From NCBI RefSeq assembly GCF_004765785.1, contig NZ_SBIT01000001.1, forward strand, positions 248,001 through 312,000: a stretch of DNA of 64,000 nucleotides, written 5' to 3'. This document shows positions 50,900-58,892 of this stretch, in pieces. The notes under the pieces are model-generated. The model searched no databases. It was not told the DNA's origin and saw nothing but the letters and a program-made list of their open reading frames with translations. Source of the DNA: Halorussus ruber (lineage in GTDB: Archaea > Halobacteriota > Halobacteria > Halobacteriales > Haladaptataceae). Position numbers and translations under genes: made by a program. The first letter of the stretch is position 1. Each line of letters starts with the position of its first letter.

Positions 50900-51349
50900 T
50901 TACCTGCGGTCGAACGCGGGGGAATTCGGACGACCGTCGCCGTCAGACTCGTCCACTACCGGGTTGCGGAACCGACGGAACAGGTACGGAACCACGACGA
51001 ACACGATAGACGGGTTCCTGCTGACCGCGTACGCGAGGAGCGACCACAGGACCCCGCCGCCGACCCAGAGTCGGCGGTCCGGATTCCACGGCGAGGAACT
51101 CCCTCGGACGATACCGGCATCGGCGTAGAGCGCGACGAAGAAAACCGGCGTGAGGAGGAGACCGAACAGTCCACCGAGCAGGTAGACGAGCGAAACGACG
51201 GTTCCCGCGTCGAAGAAGAAGCCGTCTCTCACCACCGTCCCGGCGAGCGACCATCCGAGGTTGACGAGCGTGATTCCGACGAGTGCGTAGCACCACTTCG
51301 AGAGCCGCATGCGTTCCAACCACGATGGCACCGGCATGTATCTTCTCAT
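50900..51349 (-). CDS. Membrane protein, 149 aa, unknown function
   Basis: The ATG at 51349 begins [40 protein letters not shown]; then [67 protein letters not shown] and a polar tail. Four hydrophobic segments. Similar small proteins with [15 protein letters not shown] occur in haloarchaea; their role is unknown. The longer in-frame region upstream is shadow. It lies between pelota and the DUF4013 genes, all on the minus strand. Confidence 0.7.
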   Translation of the reverse strand: MRRYMPVPSWLERMRLSKWCYALVGITLVNLGWSLAGTVVRDGFFFDAGTVVSLVYLLGGLFGLLLTPVFFVALYADAGIVRGSSSPWNPDRRLWVGGGVLWSLLAYAVSRNPSIVFVVVPYLFRRFRNPVVDESDGDGRPNSPAFDRR

Positions 51350-51384
51350 CGTCTCCTCGGTCGAATCGCTCGCGCTCCCCGCGT

Positions 51385-52092
51385 TCACCGAACGCTTCGC
51401 CCGACCAACCGCGAAACAGCGACCAGCGCGTAGAACGACAGCGCGAGGGCGGCGACCTCGCCGGGGCGGCCGAGCGCCGCCAGCGACCCGAGGACGACCA
51501 CGGAACTCCCGGCGACCAGCAGAGCCGAAATCCACCCGACGAAATACCCGCCGTCGCCCGCGAATTTGCGCAGTCGGCCGCGGTCGAAGCCCTCAGACAC
51601 CGACCGACGCCGAGCGACCCCGGCCAGCGCCGCGGGCAGGAGGTAGGCGAACGCCAGCGAGACGACCAGCACCGTCGTACTCGCGCCGAAGAGGAGAACC
51701 GTCGCGCCGAGGTCCGCTGGTCCACTGCCCGCCGCCGCGCCCCGAATCGTGACCGCGAGCGCGACCGCCGGGACCAGCAGGTAGCCGACCGCGACGACCA
51801 GCGCCCGGACGCCGTCGGCCGCGAGCGCCCCGAAGTCGCCGAACCGGGGCGGCGCGTCCGACCGTAGCGAGGAGGAACTGCCGTCGGACTCCGCGGTCGC
51901 CCGGACGACCGCGACGGCGTACCCGACCAGCAAAATGGCGGGGAGGAGGCCGAGGAGCGCGAGGACGCCGAGGCGGGCGAGGAGGCCGACGGCGAGCGAG
52001 CAGATGACGCCGACTAAGAGGGGCTGCTCGGCGTGGTCTCCTCGAACGGGGTAGGTCAGCGCCTCGCGGAACACGGTGGAGGATTCGCGCAA
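51385..52092 (-). CDS. DUF4013-family membrane protein, copy 1
   Basis: 235 residues. MRESSTVFREALTYPVRGDHAEQPLLVGVICSLAVGLLARLGVLALLGLLPAILLVGYAVAVVRATAE, then PPRFGDFGALAADGVRALVVAVGYLLVPAVALAV, two further helices (LLFGASTTVLVVSLAFAYLLPAALAGVA) and a last pair. The FxDFGxLxxDGxRAL segment is the family's conserved cytoplasmic piece (DUF4013). A homologous protein is encoded at 52221. A membrane organisation role is assumed; nothing specific is known. Confidence 0.85.
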   Translation of the reverse strand: MRESSTVFREALTYPVRGDHAEQPLLVGVICSLAVGLLARLGVLALLGLLPAILLVGYAVAVVRATAESDGSSSSLRSDAPPRFGDFGALAADGVRALVVAVGYLLVPAVALAVTIRGAAAGSGPADLGATVLLFGASTTVLVVSLAFAYLLPAALAGVARRRSVSEGFDRGRLRKFAGDGGYFVGWISALLVAGSSVVVLGSLAALGRPGEVAALALSFYALVAVSRLVGRSVR

Positions 52093-52220
52093 TCGGAGTT
52101 AGTTCTGGCGTCTCGTGGTCGCTTTAGATACGTCGGGGGAATAGCCGAAAGAGAATTAATCTGGATTACTAAAGACAACAGAATATTTACTTAGGAAACA
52201 AAATTATTACTCGAAACGGG

Positions 52221-52970
52221 TCACACCGACGCCTGTCGGTCGCCCTCGACAGGTTCCCGACGACCGGTCCCGGTCGCGTCGCGGTAGCCCTGTCCGTAGA
52301 GCGCGAACGCGACGACGTTGAGGTAGAACGACGCGAACGGAAGCAGCGCCCAGCCGAGGAGGGGAATCGACGCGAGGCCGCTCACCAGCGCGCCGCCGAC
52401 GACGAGGACGACCAGCGCGACCAGCCAGCCGGTGGCGTAGGCCCCGCTCGTGAGAACCGGCCAGAGCCGCCCGAACTCGAACGCCGCGCCGAAGCGACCC
52501 TCGACCGCGAGGCGGGCGAGCGCCGCGGGCAGGGCGTACCACGCGACCAGCGACGTGAGTCCGGCGAGCGCGAGGCCGCCGAGGACGACGAGAACGCTGA
52601 GGGGGTCAGGGCCGACGCTCGTGACTGGTTCGGCGACCGTGGTGGGGTCGGCGACGGACTCCTCGACTGTGGTCTCGACCGAGACCACCACCAGACTCGC
52701 TAGCACCGCGGTCAGCAGGACTATCGGTACTGCGACGTACGCTATCACGACCCCGATTGCCTTCAGACCGTCCCAGAATAGGTCGGCCCAGTCGTCGAAG
52801 GATGGGGCTGGCTCGCCGTCGTTGGTCCGCGCGAGGACTCGCTGGAGGTAGCCCGCGACCAACACCGCCGGAATCAGGAGCCACCCCAGCAAGGTCAGCA
52901 GTCCGCCGACCAGAATCGTCTCGGTCCCGTCGTCGCTATCTACGAGGTATCTGAGTGCTGTTTCGAACAT
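52221..52970 (-). CDS. DUF4013-family membrane protein, copy 2
   Basis: 249 residues with the same layout as the 51385 gene: MFETALRYLVDSDDGTETILVGGLLTLLGWLLIPAVLVAGYLQRVLARTNDGEPAPSFDDWADLFWDGLKAIGVVIAYVAVPIVLLTAVLASLVVV, with FDDWADLFWDGLKAI matching the conserved segment. It has an extracellular Thr/Val loop and five more hydrophobic segments, ending ALYGQGYRDATGTGRREPVEGDRQASV. The two paralogues are separated by 128 bases of A/T-rich DNA, and probably arose by tandem duplication followed by divergence. Confidence 0.87.
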   Translation of the reverse strand: MFETALRYLVDSDDGTETILVGGLLTLLGWLLIPAVLVAGYLQRVLARTNDGEPAPSFDDWADLFWDGLKAIGVVIAYVAVPIVLLTAVLASLVVVSVETTVEESVADPTTVAEPVTSVGPDPLSVLVVLGGLALAGLTSLVAWYALPAALARLAVEGRFGAAFEFGRLWPVLTSGAYATGWLVALVVLVVGGALVSGLASIPLLGWALLPFASFYLNVVAFALYGQGYRDATGTGRREPVEGDRQASV

Positions 52971-53079
52971 GATTGGGTCCCGAGCAGGCGCTTCGGTAGA
53001 ACTCGCTCAAGAGAAGGACGCTCGCTATCGGCTTAATCGTTGTGTGGCGAGAGAAGGCATAGGATTAGAATTCGAGACA

Positions 53080-53502
53080 CTACTCGGGGCGTTCCCCATC
53101 GACGCTCCAGAGGTCACTCTGAATCTCGCGCTTACCGAGGTTCGTGAGTCGATAGAACGTCTGGCGACCGTCCGCGCCGTCCGGGGCCGGGACCTCCGCG
53201 AGCAAGTTCGCTTTCAACAGCGGTCTCATGTGAGTCTGAAGGCCGTTTTTCTCCCGGTCCAGCAGTCGCTTGAGTTCCTTCCGAGGGACCCGCTCGGTCT
53301 CCTCGGCGTCTGTCGCCGTGAACAGGTAGTAGAGAATCGCGTAACGGACCGGATGTGCGAGCGCCTGTTTTCGTGCGGTAAACCGTTCGAGCGTGTCGGT
53401 ACGCTCGTCGAACAGTCGGTCGTCTACGAAATCCACGAGTTCGCCGTCGTCCGGAATTCCCGACCGCGAATTTTCACCCTCGGAACGCGATTCTGTAGCC
53501 AT
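53080..53502 (-). CDS. Winged-helix transcription regulator, 140 aa
   Basis: DTLERFTARKQALAHPVRYAILYYLFTATDAEETERVPRKELKRLLDREKNGLQTHMRPLLKANLLAEVPAPDGADGRQTFYRLTNLGKREIQSDL has the ArsR-like core: helix HPVRYAILYYL, helix ELKRLLDREKNGLQTHMRPLLKANLL and the wing RQTFYRLTNLGKREI. Start 53502 (MATESRS) is preferred over 53526. It is divergent from the nucleotide-fold gene at 53613 with 110 bases of A/T-rich DNA between, so it may control both. Confidence 0.8.
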   Translation of the reverse strand: MATESRSEGENSRSGIPDDGELVDFVDDRLFDERTDTLERFTARKQALAHPVRYAILYYLFTATDAEETERVPRKELKRLLDREKNGLQTHMRPLLKANLLAEVPAPDGADGRQTFYRLTNLGKREIQSDLWSVDGERPE

Positions 53503-53612
53503 CGTATCTGTTACTACTCGGACCATCCTGATTAAGGTTAGGATTTGCTAACCTTCTTTGCCGATAGTCAAAATAGGAAATATTAACCCTCGGCAGTGAT
53601 GGCATTTCAGTA

Positions 53613-54314
53613 ATGGGCCGACGGGATTTGACGCTCGAATACAGGGGAAAATCCATTTACCGCCACATTCTGGACGCTACGTCCGCGCCTAAAAACCGCC
53701 CCGACTTTTTGTGTTACGTCATGGGGCCGTACACGCCGTTCGACTTGACGTACGCCTATTCGGACGAAGATATCGGACGCCCGTACATCGACGCAGAACT
53801 CTTCGACCCGGACGAACACGAGGACATGGAGGCGACACTTCGGGACATCTGCACCGAACTCGGAAGTGACCCTGGAATACGGGCGTTTATCGCCACCGAT
53901 ATCGGAATTCCAACGACGAGAGAAGCGAGGAGAGAGCGCTTGGACGAAACCGGTCTGAGTCCGCTCGACCAGTCCATCGAATACGCGACTGTCAGCGATG
54001 CCGTCATTTTCATTCTAGACGAGGCCGGTCTCAACGCGGGAGTGGCCAGCGAAATCGGGGCCATACTCGGCGAATTCAACCTTCGGCGCCGAAATCGAAA
54101 CCCAAGCCGGAAGCCGCGACGACGCTTCCGAATCTATCACTCCGACGGGTTCTCCAGCGCGAGTATCGAGGAGATACCGCACGGCTTCGGAATCGACACC
54201 TACGAATACGAAAGCGAGACCGACCTTCTCCGGAATATCCGCAACTTCGTTACTAATGTTGAAAATCTAACTCGGTTCGAAGGTCTCGAACTGTACAACC
54301 GACCGAGAGACTGA
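53613..54314 (+). CDS. Nucleoside deoxyribosyltransferase-like fold protein
   Basis: 233 residues. After a basic start (MGRRDLTLEYRGKSIYRHIL) come FLCYVMGPYTPFDLTYAY, GIRAFIATDIGIPTTREARRERL, SIEYATVSDAVIFILDEAGLNAGVASEIGAILGEF and RRFRIYHSDGFSSASIEEIPHGFG. The GPYT loop, the SDAVIFI strand and the VASEIG helix resemble nucleoside 2-deoxyribosyltransferases and related nucleotide-binding (SLOG-like) folds. Similar proteins occur in other haloarchaea (a DUF7509-like family by memory). G+C is about 55%, clearly below neighbours, suggesting transfer. Function unknown; a nucleotide-sensing or stress role is possible. Confidence 0.75.
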   Translation: MGRRDLTLEYRGKSIYRHILDATSAPKNRPDFLCYVMGPYTPFDLTYAYSDEDIGRPYIDAELFDPDEHEDMEATLRDICTELGSDPGIRAFIATDIGIPTTREARRERLDETGLSPLDQSIEYATVSDAVIFILDEAGLNAGVASEIGAILGEFNLRRRNRNPSRKPRRRFRIYHSDGFSSASIEEIPHGFGIDTYEYESETDLLRNIRNFVTNVENLTRFEGLELYNRPRD

Positions 54315-54352
54315 GTGGTGGCAGTCTGAAAACGCGGTCGAACCGTCGCCGT

Positions 54353-56473
54353 TTACTCCTCTTTCATCCGACTCCCGCCCGGCGGCAGGAACTCCTGAAT
54401 CAGGTCGGCGCTGGCCACCTTCCGGACGAAGGAGGTGTCCTCGAATCGCTCGCGGAACTCCCGGTAGATGCGCTTGGCGATGTCGTTCTGGGCGTACCGG
54501 CCGGGTTCGACCTCGACGTGGGTCTCGACCTGCGGCACGATGGCCGAGGGCGGACCGCCCAGCACTCGGGTGTGGGGTTCGCAGGCGATACCGACCGCGA
54601 CGCCGACCTCCACGTCACGGAAGTAGTTGCGGTCGCCGCGGATGGCGAACCCGCCCTTCTCCAGATACTCGCCGCTCTCGGGCGTCTTGCTCACCTGGTC
54701 CGGCGTGACCATGTAGGCCTCTCCGGCGAATCGGCCGTCCTTCCAGACCGAGGAGTACGACACCGCGAACTGGGCGGCCTCGCGCTTGCTCTGGTCCGGC
54801 ACGTCCACGTCGCGGGAGGGTTCGCTCGGGTCGGAGGTCTTGAGGACGGTGACGGGGCCGCCGTGGGCCTGCGTGTGGAAGAACAGGTCGTTGCCCTCCA
54901 AGTACTTCTGAACCAACTCCTCGTTCTGGTCGGCGTTGCGCCCGCCGATGACCAGAAAGCCGTCGCTGGTCCGGAACCAGCGGAATCGCTCGTACCACTG
55001 CTCTTGCTTGCGAATCGGAATCGAGGGTTCCGAGAGCCAGTCGGTTTCCTCCTGCTCTTCGTCGCCCTCGCCGCTTTCGCCCTCTCCGCTCTCGTCTGGT
55101 TCGGCCTCCCACTCTTCCTTGCGGCGCTTGACCTCCTCTAAGTCCTCGCGGGTGTCCTCGATGGCGGCCAGCGCGCCCTCTTTTTTCTCCTCGATGCGCT
55201 TGGCCTCGGTGTAGAGTCGGTCGGCGTTCTTCTCGACTCCCATCTCGGCGTCCAGCGGCACGTTCGTCCCGTCGATTTCGACCGTAATCATGCCGTTCTC
55301 GGGGTCGACGCCCTGCACGGCCTCGGCGGCAGCGATGCCCTGTTCTGCGCCCTCTGCGAAGCGCTGTTCGATTTCCTCCCACGAGGTCCCCTGGTCGAGG
55401 GCGTTCTGGACCGTCGTGAGAATCTCGTCGGCCAGTCCGTAGTGGCCGTAGAGGAGTTCCGCCTTCTCGCGCTCCTGTTCGGCCTCCTGCTCGAACCCCT
55501 CGATGGCCTGCTCCTGCTGTTCGATGATGCGCTTTTGCTTCTCGATTTCGGCCTCGAAGTCCGGGCGCTGGTCTCCGGCCCCGGCACCTTCGCCGCCGTC
55601 CTCGCCCTCGTAATCGACGTTGGCGAAGTAGAAATCGACCGCCTCGTTGAAGGTGTCGAACGGCTCCGAGTCGAGGTCGGCGTACTCTTCGAGAGCCACC
55701 GGAGTCACGTCCACGAGGCGGTCGTCCTCCCGATAGACTCGCGGGTCGAACTCGCGTTCCCGAACCTGCTCGGCGAGGCGCTGGATGGCGTCGAAGACGG
55801 CCTCGTAGTCCTCCTCGCTGGCGTCCTCGATGTCTTTTCCTTTCTCGACGCCAGCGCGAGTGCAGACCTCCTCGGCGTAGAGGCCCCCGAAATTGAGCTG
55901 CGTGGCGAGGGTCCGCACGATGTCGGTGTCCGACTCCTCCATGTGCGCCGCCAAGGTCTCGTAGTCGATTTCGAGGGGATTGACGCGCTCGTCGGGGAAC
56001 TCGTATTGGCTCCCCGGCGCGACGGTCCGGGATTTCAGCCGGACGGTGTCGAGGCTATCCACGACTTCGTTGTTCTCGTCCAGCACCGCGACGTTGCCCT
56101 GTCCGAACAGTTCGGCGACGATGGTGGTGTCCTCGTCGCCGCGCTCGAAGTGGAACTGGAGGATGCGGTCGAAGCCGTACTGCTCGACGCCCGCGAAGTC
56201 CGCCCCGGAGAGTCGATTGCGGAGCATCATGGCGAAGTTCGGCGGTCTGCCGGGCGCGTCGGGGACGTTCTCGGGAGCCGAGACGTGCGCCCGCTTCAGG
56301 TCGCCGACTTCCACGAGGAGTTCGACCCGACCCCGGTCGAAGTCCCGCATCTTCAGCCGCAGAAAGTCGTCGTCGTAGAGGTAGGCCTTGTCGAGTTTCG
56401 CGCCCTCGTAGGTCCCCAACTCGGAGACGACGGCTGCGAGGTCGATACTCGACAGTTCCCGCTTCTGGTCCAT
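54353..56473 (-). CDS. rqcH: Ribosome rescue / quality-control protein RqcH (NFACT family)
   Basis: 706 residues. RqcH binds split 60S/50S subunits with stalled nascent chain and adds Ala-type tails. NFACT-N: MDQKRELSSIDLAAVVSELGTYEGAKLDKAYLYDDDFLRLKMRD...; a helical hairpin/coiled coil (about 300-400, EIEKQKRIIEQQEQAIEGFEQEAEQEREKAEL); and NFACT-R: RKQEQWYERFRWFRTSDGFLVIGGRNADQNEELVQKYLEGNDLFFHTQAHGGPVTVLK, with VEPGRYAQNDIAKRIYREFRERF at the end. A Glu-rich insert (EPDESGEGESGEGDEEQEE) is haloarchaeal. The ATG at 56473 starts MDQKRE; an ATG at 56500 adds nine lysine-rich residues. Confidence 0.95.
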   Translation of the reverse strand: MDQKRELSSIDLAAVVSELGTYEGAKLDKAYLYDDDFLRLKMRDFDRGRVELLVEVGDLKRAHVSAPENVPDAPGRPPNFAMMLRNRLSGADFAGVEQYGFDRILQFHFERGDEDTTIVAELFGQGNVAVLDENNEVVDSLDTVRLKSRTVAPGSQYEFPDERVNPLEIDYETLAAHMEESDTDIVRTLATQLNFGGLYAEEVCTRAGVEKGKDIEDASEEDYEAVFDAIQRLAEQVREREFDPRVYREDDRLVDVTPVALEEYADLDSEPFDTFNEAVDFYFANVDYEGEDGGEGAGAGDQRPDFEAEIEKQKRIIEQQEQAIEGFEQEAEQEREKAELLYGHYGLADEILTTVQNALDQGTSWEEIEQRFAEGAEQGIAAAEAVQGVDPENGMITVEIDGTNVPLDAEMGVEKNADRLYTEAKRIEEKKEGALAAIEDTREDLEEVKRRKEEWEAEPDESGEGESGEGDEEQEETDWLSEPSIPIRKQEQWYERFRWFRTSDGFLVIGGRNADQNEELVQKYLEGNDLFFHTQAHGGPVTVLKTSDPSEPSRDVDVPDQSKREAAQFAVSYSSVWKDGRFAGEAYMVTPDQVSKTPESGEYLEKGGFAIRGDRNYFRDVEVGVAVGIACEPHTRVLGGPPSAIVPQVETHVEVEPGRYAQNDIAKRIYREFRERFEDTSFVRKVASADLIQEFLPPGGSRMKEE

Positions 56474-56579
56474 GGCCTTTCGTTTTTTATCGGCGGACAA
56501 AGGCGTGTCGTTACAGCGAATCGGACAGTCGCCGACGGGGAGTTACAGCGAACCGGACAGTCGCCGACGAAGACAGTCA

Positions 56580-56705
56580 CGGCGCGCGGCGGCGCAGGCT
56601 TCGCCTGCGTCGCTCGCGCGAGGGACGAGGACCGCAGGCCATCGGCCGAGGACCGCAGGAGGGTGGGGAGGTTCGAGGGCGGTGCTGTGCGGTTGCGGTG
56701 ACGCC
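56580..56705 (+). repeat. Family B structured intergenic element, copy B5
   Basis: CGGCGCGCGGC, hairpin GCGCAGG/CCTGCG with loop CTTCG, CGCTCGCGCGAGGGACGAG, a middle hairpin (GACCGCAGGCCATCGGCC...), GGAGGGTGGGGAGGTTCGAGG and GTGCGGTTGCGGTGAC. It sits in the 355-base gap between the divergent rqcH promoter and the MBL gene, which holds no protein gene; a short tandem repeat (CGAATCGGACAGTCGCCGACG-type, about 56517-56570) precedes it. Confidence 0.78.
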
Positions 56706-56828
56706 TAGGATTCGGAAGTAGTTCGCTCGCCAGTTTTGTCGCGCGTTTCGTCGGTCGGGCTATTTTCCCCATTCGCTATTCGTTCCGTAAATATTGTACC
56801 CAATTCCGTGGACCATCACGTTCACGTC

Positions 56829-57716
56829 TTACACCTCAATGTCCATCCCGTCGCGGCCGAACTCCAGATTCAACTCCGGGAACGCAGATTCGAGGTCGGC
56901 GTACTCGCCGGGTCGCCGCCGGTAGATCTCCTCGATTTCGGTCAGGACGGTCCGGTCGGGTTCGACGGTCCGGACCTGTTCGAGCGTCTGGTCGAAGGTG
57001 GTCTGATGCTCGCGCTCCTCGGCCCACAGCTCCTCGCTCAGGATGAGGTCGCCGCTCGGCGTCTCGCGGAACATCCCGCACTCTCGGACCCACAAACCGA
57101 GGTCGTCGGGCACTTTTTCGAGGTCGAGAAACGTCGTCTCGTCGGGGAAGACGAGCGCCGAGGAGTCCGCATCGCCGGATTCGCCGTCCTCCTCGAACAG
57201 GTACCCCATCGCGGCGTCCTCCGGTCCACCGGGGTCGAGGGGTGCGCCGATGGCCGTGACCGCGATACCTCCGCCGAGGTCCATCGTCTCGCCGTCCGCC
57301 AGAAACTCGAACTCGGCGTAGCCCCGGTCGTCGTACTGCGATTCGAGGTCGAGCGACTCGGCGATGCGGTCGTAGGTCGTCTCGCTCATCACGACAGTCG
57401 CGGGGTCCTCGTTGTTCCAGTCTTCGAGGGGGTACTGGGGTCGCCCGATGGCTTGGACGATTCGCAGGCCGCCGACGTGGTCGACGTGGTGGTGCGAGAT
57501 GAAGATGTAGTCCACGTCGGTCACCTCCTCGCGGTTCAGCATCGCCCAGATGGACTCGGGGGCGTCCACGACGGCGTTGGCCTCGTGGACGTACGTCGAG
57601 TTGCCGAGTCTGGCGTGGGGTCGGCCCTGTTGGCGGGCGGGAGTACAGACGCGGCACTCGCAGGTCGGCATCGGCGTCTGGGAGTCGCCACCCGAGCCTA
57701 AGAGAGTGAGGTTCAT
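56829..57716 (-). CDS. MBL-fold metallo-hydrolase
   Basis: 295 residues. MNLTLLGSGGDSQTPMPTCECRVCTPARQQG begins like PqqB/phosphodiesterase-type enzymes with a Cys-rich start (CECRVC); the metal motif is FISHHHVDHVGG (HxHxDH). The last third (ECGMFRETPSGDLILSEEL, FDQTLEQVRTVEPDRTVLTEIEEIYRRRPGEYADLESAF) is unusual and probably helical. Some members cleave phosphodiesters (tRNase Z-like, cyclic-nucleotide) or are accessory to cofactor synthesis; nothing here decides. Start 57716 chosen over 57740. Confidence 0.88.
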   Translation of the reverse strand: MNLTLLGSGGDSQTPMPTCECRVCTPARQQGRPHARLGNSTYVHEANAVVDAPESIWAMLNREEVTDVDYIFISHHHVDHVGGLRIVQAIGRPQYPLEDWNNEDPATVVMSETTYDRIAESLDLESQYDDRGYAEFEFLADGETMDLGGGIAVTAIGAPLDPGGPEDAAMGYLFEEDGESGDADSSALVFPDETTFLDLEKVPDDLGLWVRECGMFRETPSGDLILSEELWAEEREHQTTFDQTLEQVRTVEPDRTVLTEIEEIYRRRPGEYADLESAFPELNLEFGRDGMDIEV

Positions 57717-57779
57717 GCAACGAGTTGCTGGCGAGCGCACTAAAGCCGGATGGCTCCGAGGAGCTGACGAGGTAGGAGA

Positions 57780-57905
57780 TTACTCGTCGCCGACCGTCTC
57801 CACTGTCGTGTCGGTTTCGTCCGGATGCCTTCCCTCGACCCATTGGAGTGAATATCCCTTCGGGATTTCCTCTAGATCCATATCGTCATTATCGTCTTTT
57901 CGCAT
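57780..57905 (-). CDS. Tiny acidic protein, 41 aa
   Basis: MRKDDNDDMDLEEIPKGYSLQWVEGRHPDETDTTVETVGDE reads as real haloarchaeal protein with a possible strand at KGYSLQWVEG. It starts 9 bases after the stop of the 188-aa membrane protein gene, so the two form an operon. It is below the length caught by most gene callers. No family is recognised. Its codon use is A/T-richer than the neighbours', like the partner gene. Confidence 0.65.
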   Translation of the reverse strand: MRKDDNDDMDLEEIPKGYSLQWVEGRHPDETDTTVETVGDE

Positions 57906-57914
57906 GAGTATCGT

Positions 57915-58481
57915 TTATTCGCGCTCGTATTTATCCCTTCTCCAGAGCGCAACGACTGAGACGACCACGAGCAGAACCACGTCGAACTGGAAGGGATACG
58001 ACGGAAGGAGTTGGCGAACAGCCACGTAGCCAAAGAAGACGAGCGCCGTTATCGACGCCCAGAGCGCGTTACGGAAGGTTTTCCGTACCGCACCGTATGC
58101 GGTCGATAAACGCAGAATCGCTCGTCTGTAGGAAAACATGAGGTGTCGGTAGTGTTCTTCGGCGTTTCTTCCGCTCCGAGCGGACTCGTCTATCTCCTCG
58201 ACGGCCTCGGCACCGATGCCGTGGGTGAACGACCGTGGTTCGTAAACGCGGACACAACACCAGAGCGCGTAGCCGAACGTCACCAGACCGGCGACGAGCG
58301 GAAGACTGAGCGATAGCTTGGAGAGGGAAATCCCAGCGAGGACGGCGCTGACCGTGAGCAAGTCGATTTTCGCCAAATCGACTGCGAGTTGGTTTATCCG
58401 GGCGTACGCTTCCCGCTGGTTCTCCATCGTTTTCCGGAGTTCCTCCGCCGACGACCGATAGATTTTCTCTTCCGACGACAT
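57915..58481 (-). CDS. Four-helix membrane protein, 188 aa, lower-GC island gene
   Basis: MSSEEKIYRSSAEELRKTMENQREAYARINQLAVDLAKID is a long cytoplasmic helix. Helices LLTVSAVLAGISLSKL and LPLVAGLVTFGYALWCCVRVYEP follow, then a cytoplasmic charged region (AVEEIDESARSGRNAEEHYRHLMFSYRRAILRLSTAYGAVRKTFRNA) and two more helices. The two-plus-two helix plan with an amphipathic cytoplasmic loop resembles SLATT/S-4TM effector proteins of nucleotide-signalling defence systems, but no cyclase gene is adjacent. G+C is near 57%, below its neighbours. A tiny acidic protein is encoded 9 bases after its stop. The defence link is only a hypothesis. Confidence 0.65.
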   Translation of the reverse strand: MSSEEKIYRSSAEELRKTMENQREAYARINQLAVDLAKIDLLTVSAVLAGISLSKLSLSLPLVAGLVTFGYALWCCVRVYEPRSFTHGIGAEAVEEIDESARSGRNAEEHYRHLMFSYRRAILRLSTAYGAVRKTFRNALWASITALVFFGYVAVRQLLPSYPFQFDVVLLVVVSVVALWRRDKYERE

Positions 58482-58689
58482 CCTCGACGGGACGAAGTTG
58501 GCCGCTTTGGTTTATATACTCTCGCGCGAAGGTTGAAAAATGAAGCCGAGTCGGTCGAGCGGTGGCGGGAATTCGCCAGCGTATCGACACGGACAGAGGA
58601 CCTCTGGAGAAATATATACATTTCTTCCGAATAAATTTGTATGTCTTTAACGATGGTAAGATATACTGGGGCGACGGGCGAGTAGTCGT

Positions 58690-58777
58690 CGGCCCGCTCG
58701 CTGTGCTCGCGGCGATTCAGAGCCGCTTGCTCACGTACGGGCCGTCCTGATAGTAGCCCAACTTCTCGCGGTAGTAC
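58690..58777 (-). repeat. Duplicated 3' end of elp3
   Basis: 88 bp identical at 87 positions to 58866-58953, the last codons of elp3 plus 27 bases beyond its stop. The copy still encodes YYREKLGYYQDGPYVSKRL and the stop. The two copies are separated by 88 bp, so a local duplication or recombination between elp3 alleles is likely. The rest of the 411-base gap 58482-58892 holds no gene; 58600-58680 is A/T-rich. Confidence 0.93.
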
Positions 58778-58782
58778 GTCCG

Positions 58783-58836
58783 ACCTTTTGCCGCGCTCGT
58801 TCGCGCCGCTCACTCGCTGGCAAAACGTCGATGAAA
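58783..58836 (+). repeat. Hairpin family C, copy 1
   Basis: GACCTTTTGCCGCGCTCG, a loop of GC-rich sequence, then CGCTGGCAAAACGTCGATGAAAA. TTTTGCC pairs with GGCAAAA. The copy at 41498 has the same outer sequence with a different inner stem. Here it lies between the two elp3 3'-end copies. Confidence 0.6.
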
Positions 58837-58892
58837 AGCCGTCGTTCGTCCCTTCGGTCCTCACTCGGCCCGCTCGCTGTGCTCGCGGCGAC

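Noticed and set aside
52093-52220. Small gene between the DUF4013 paralogues
   Set aside because: A/T-rich, no frame over 30 codons with coding character; probably the promoter of the downstream gene.
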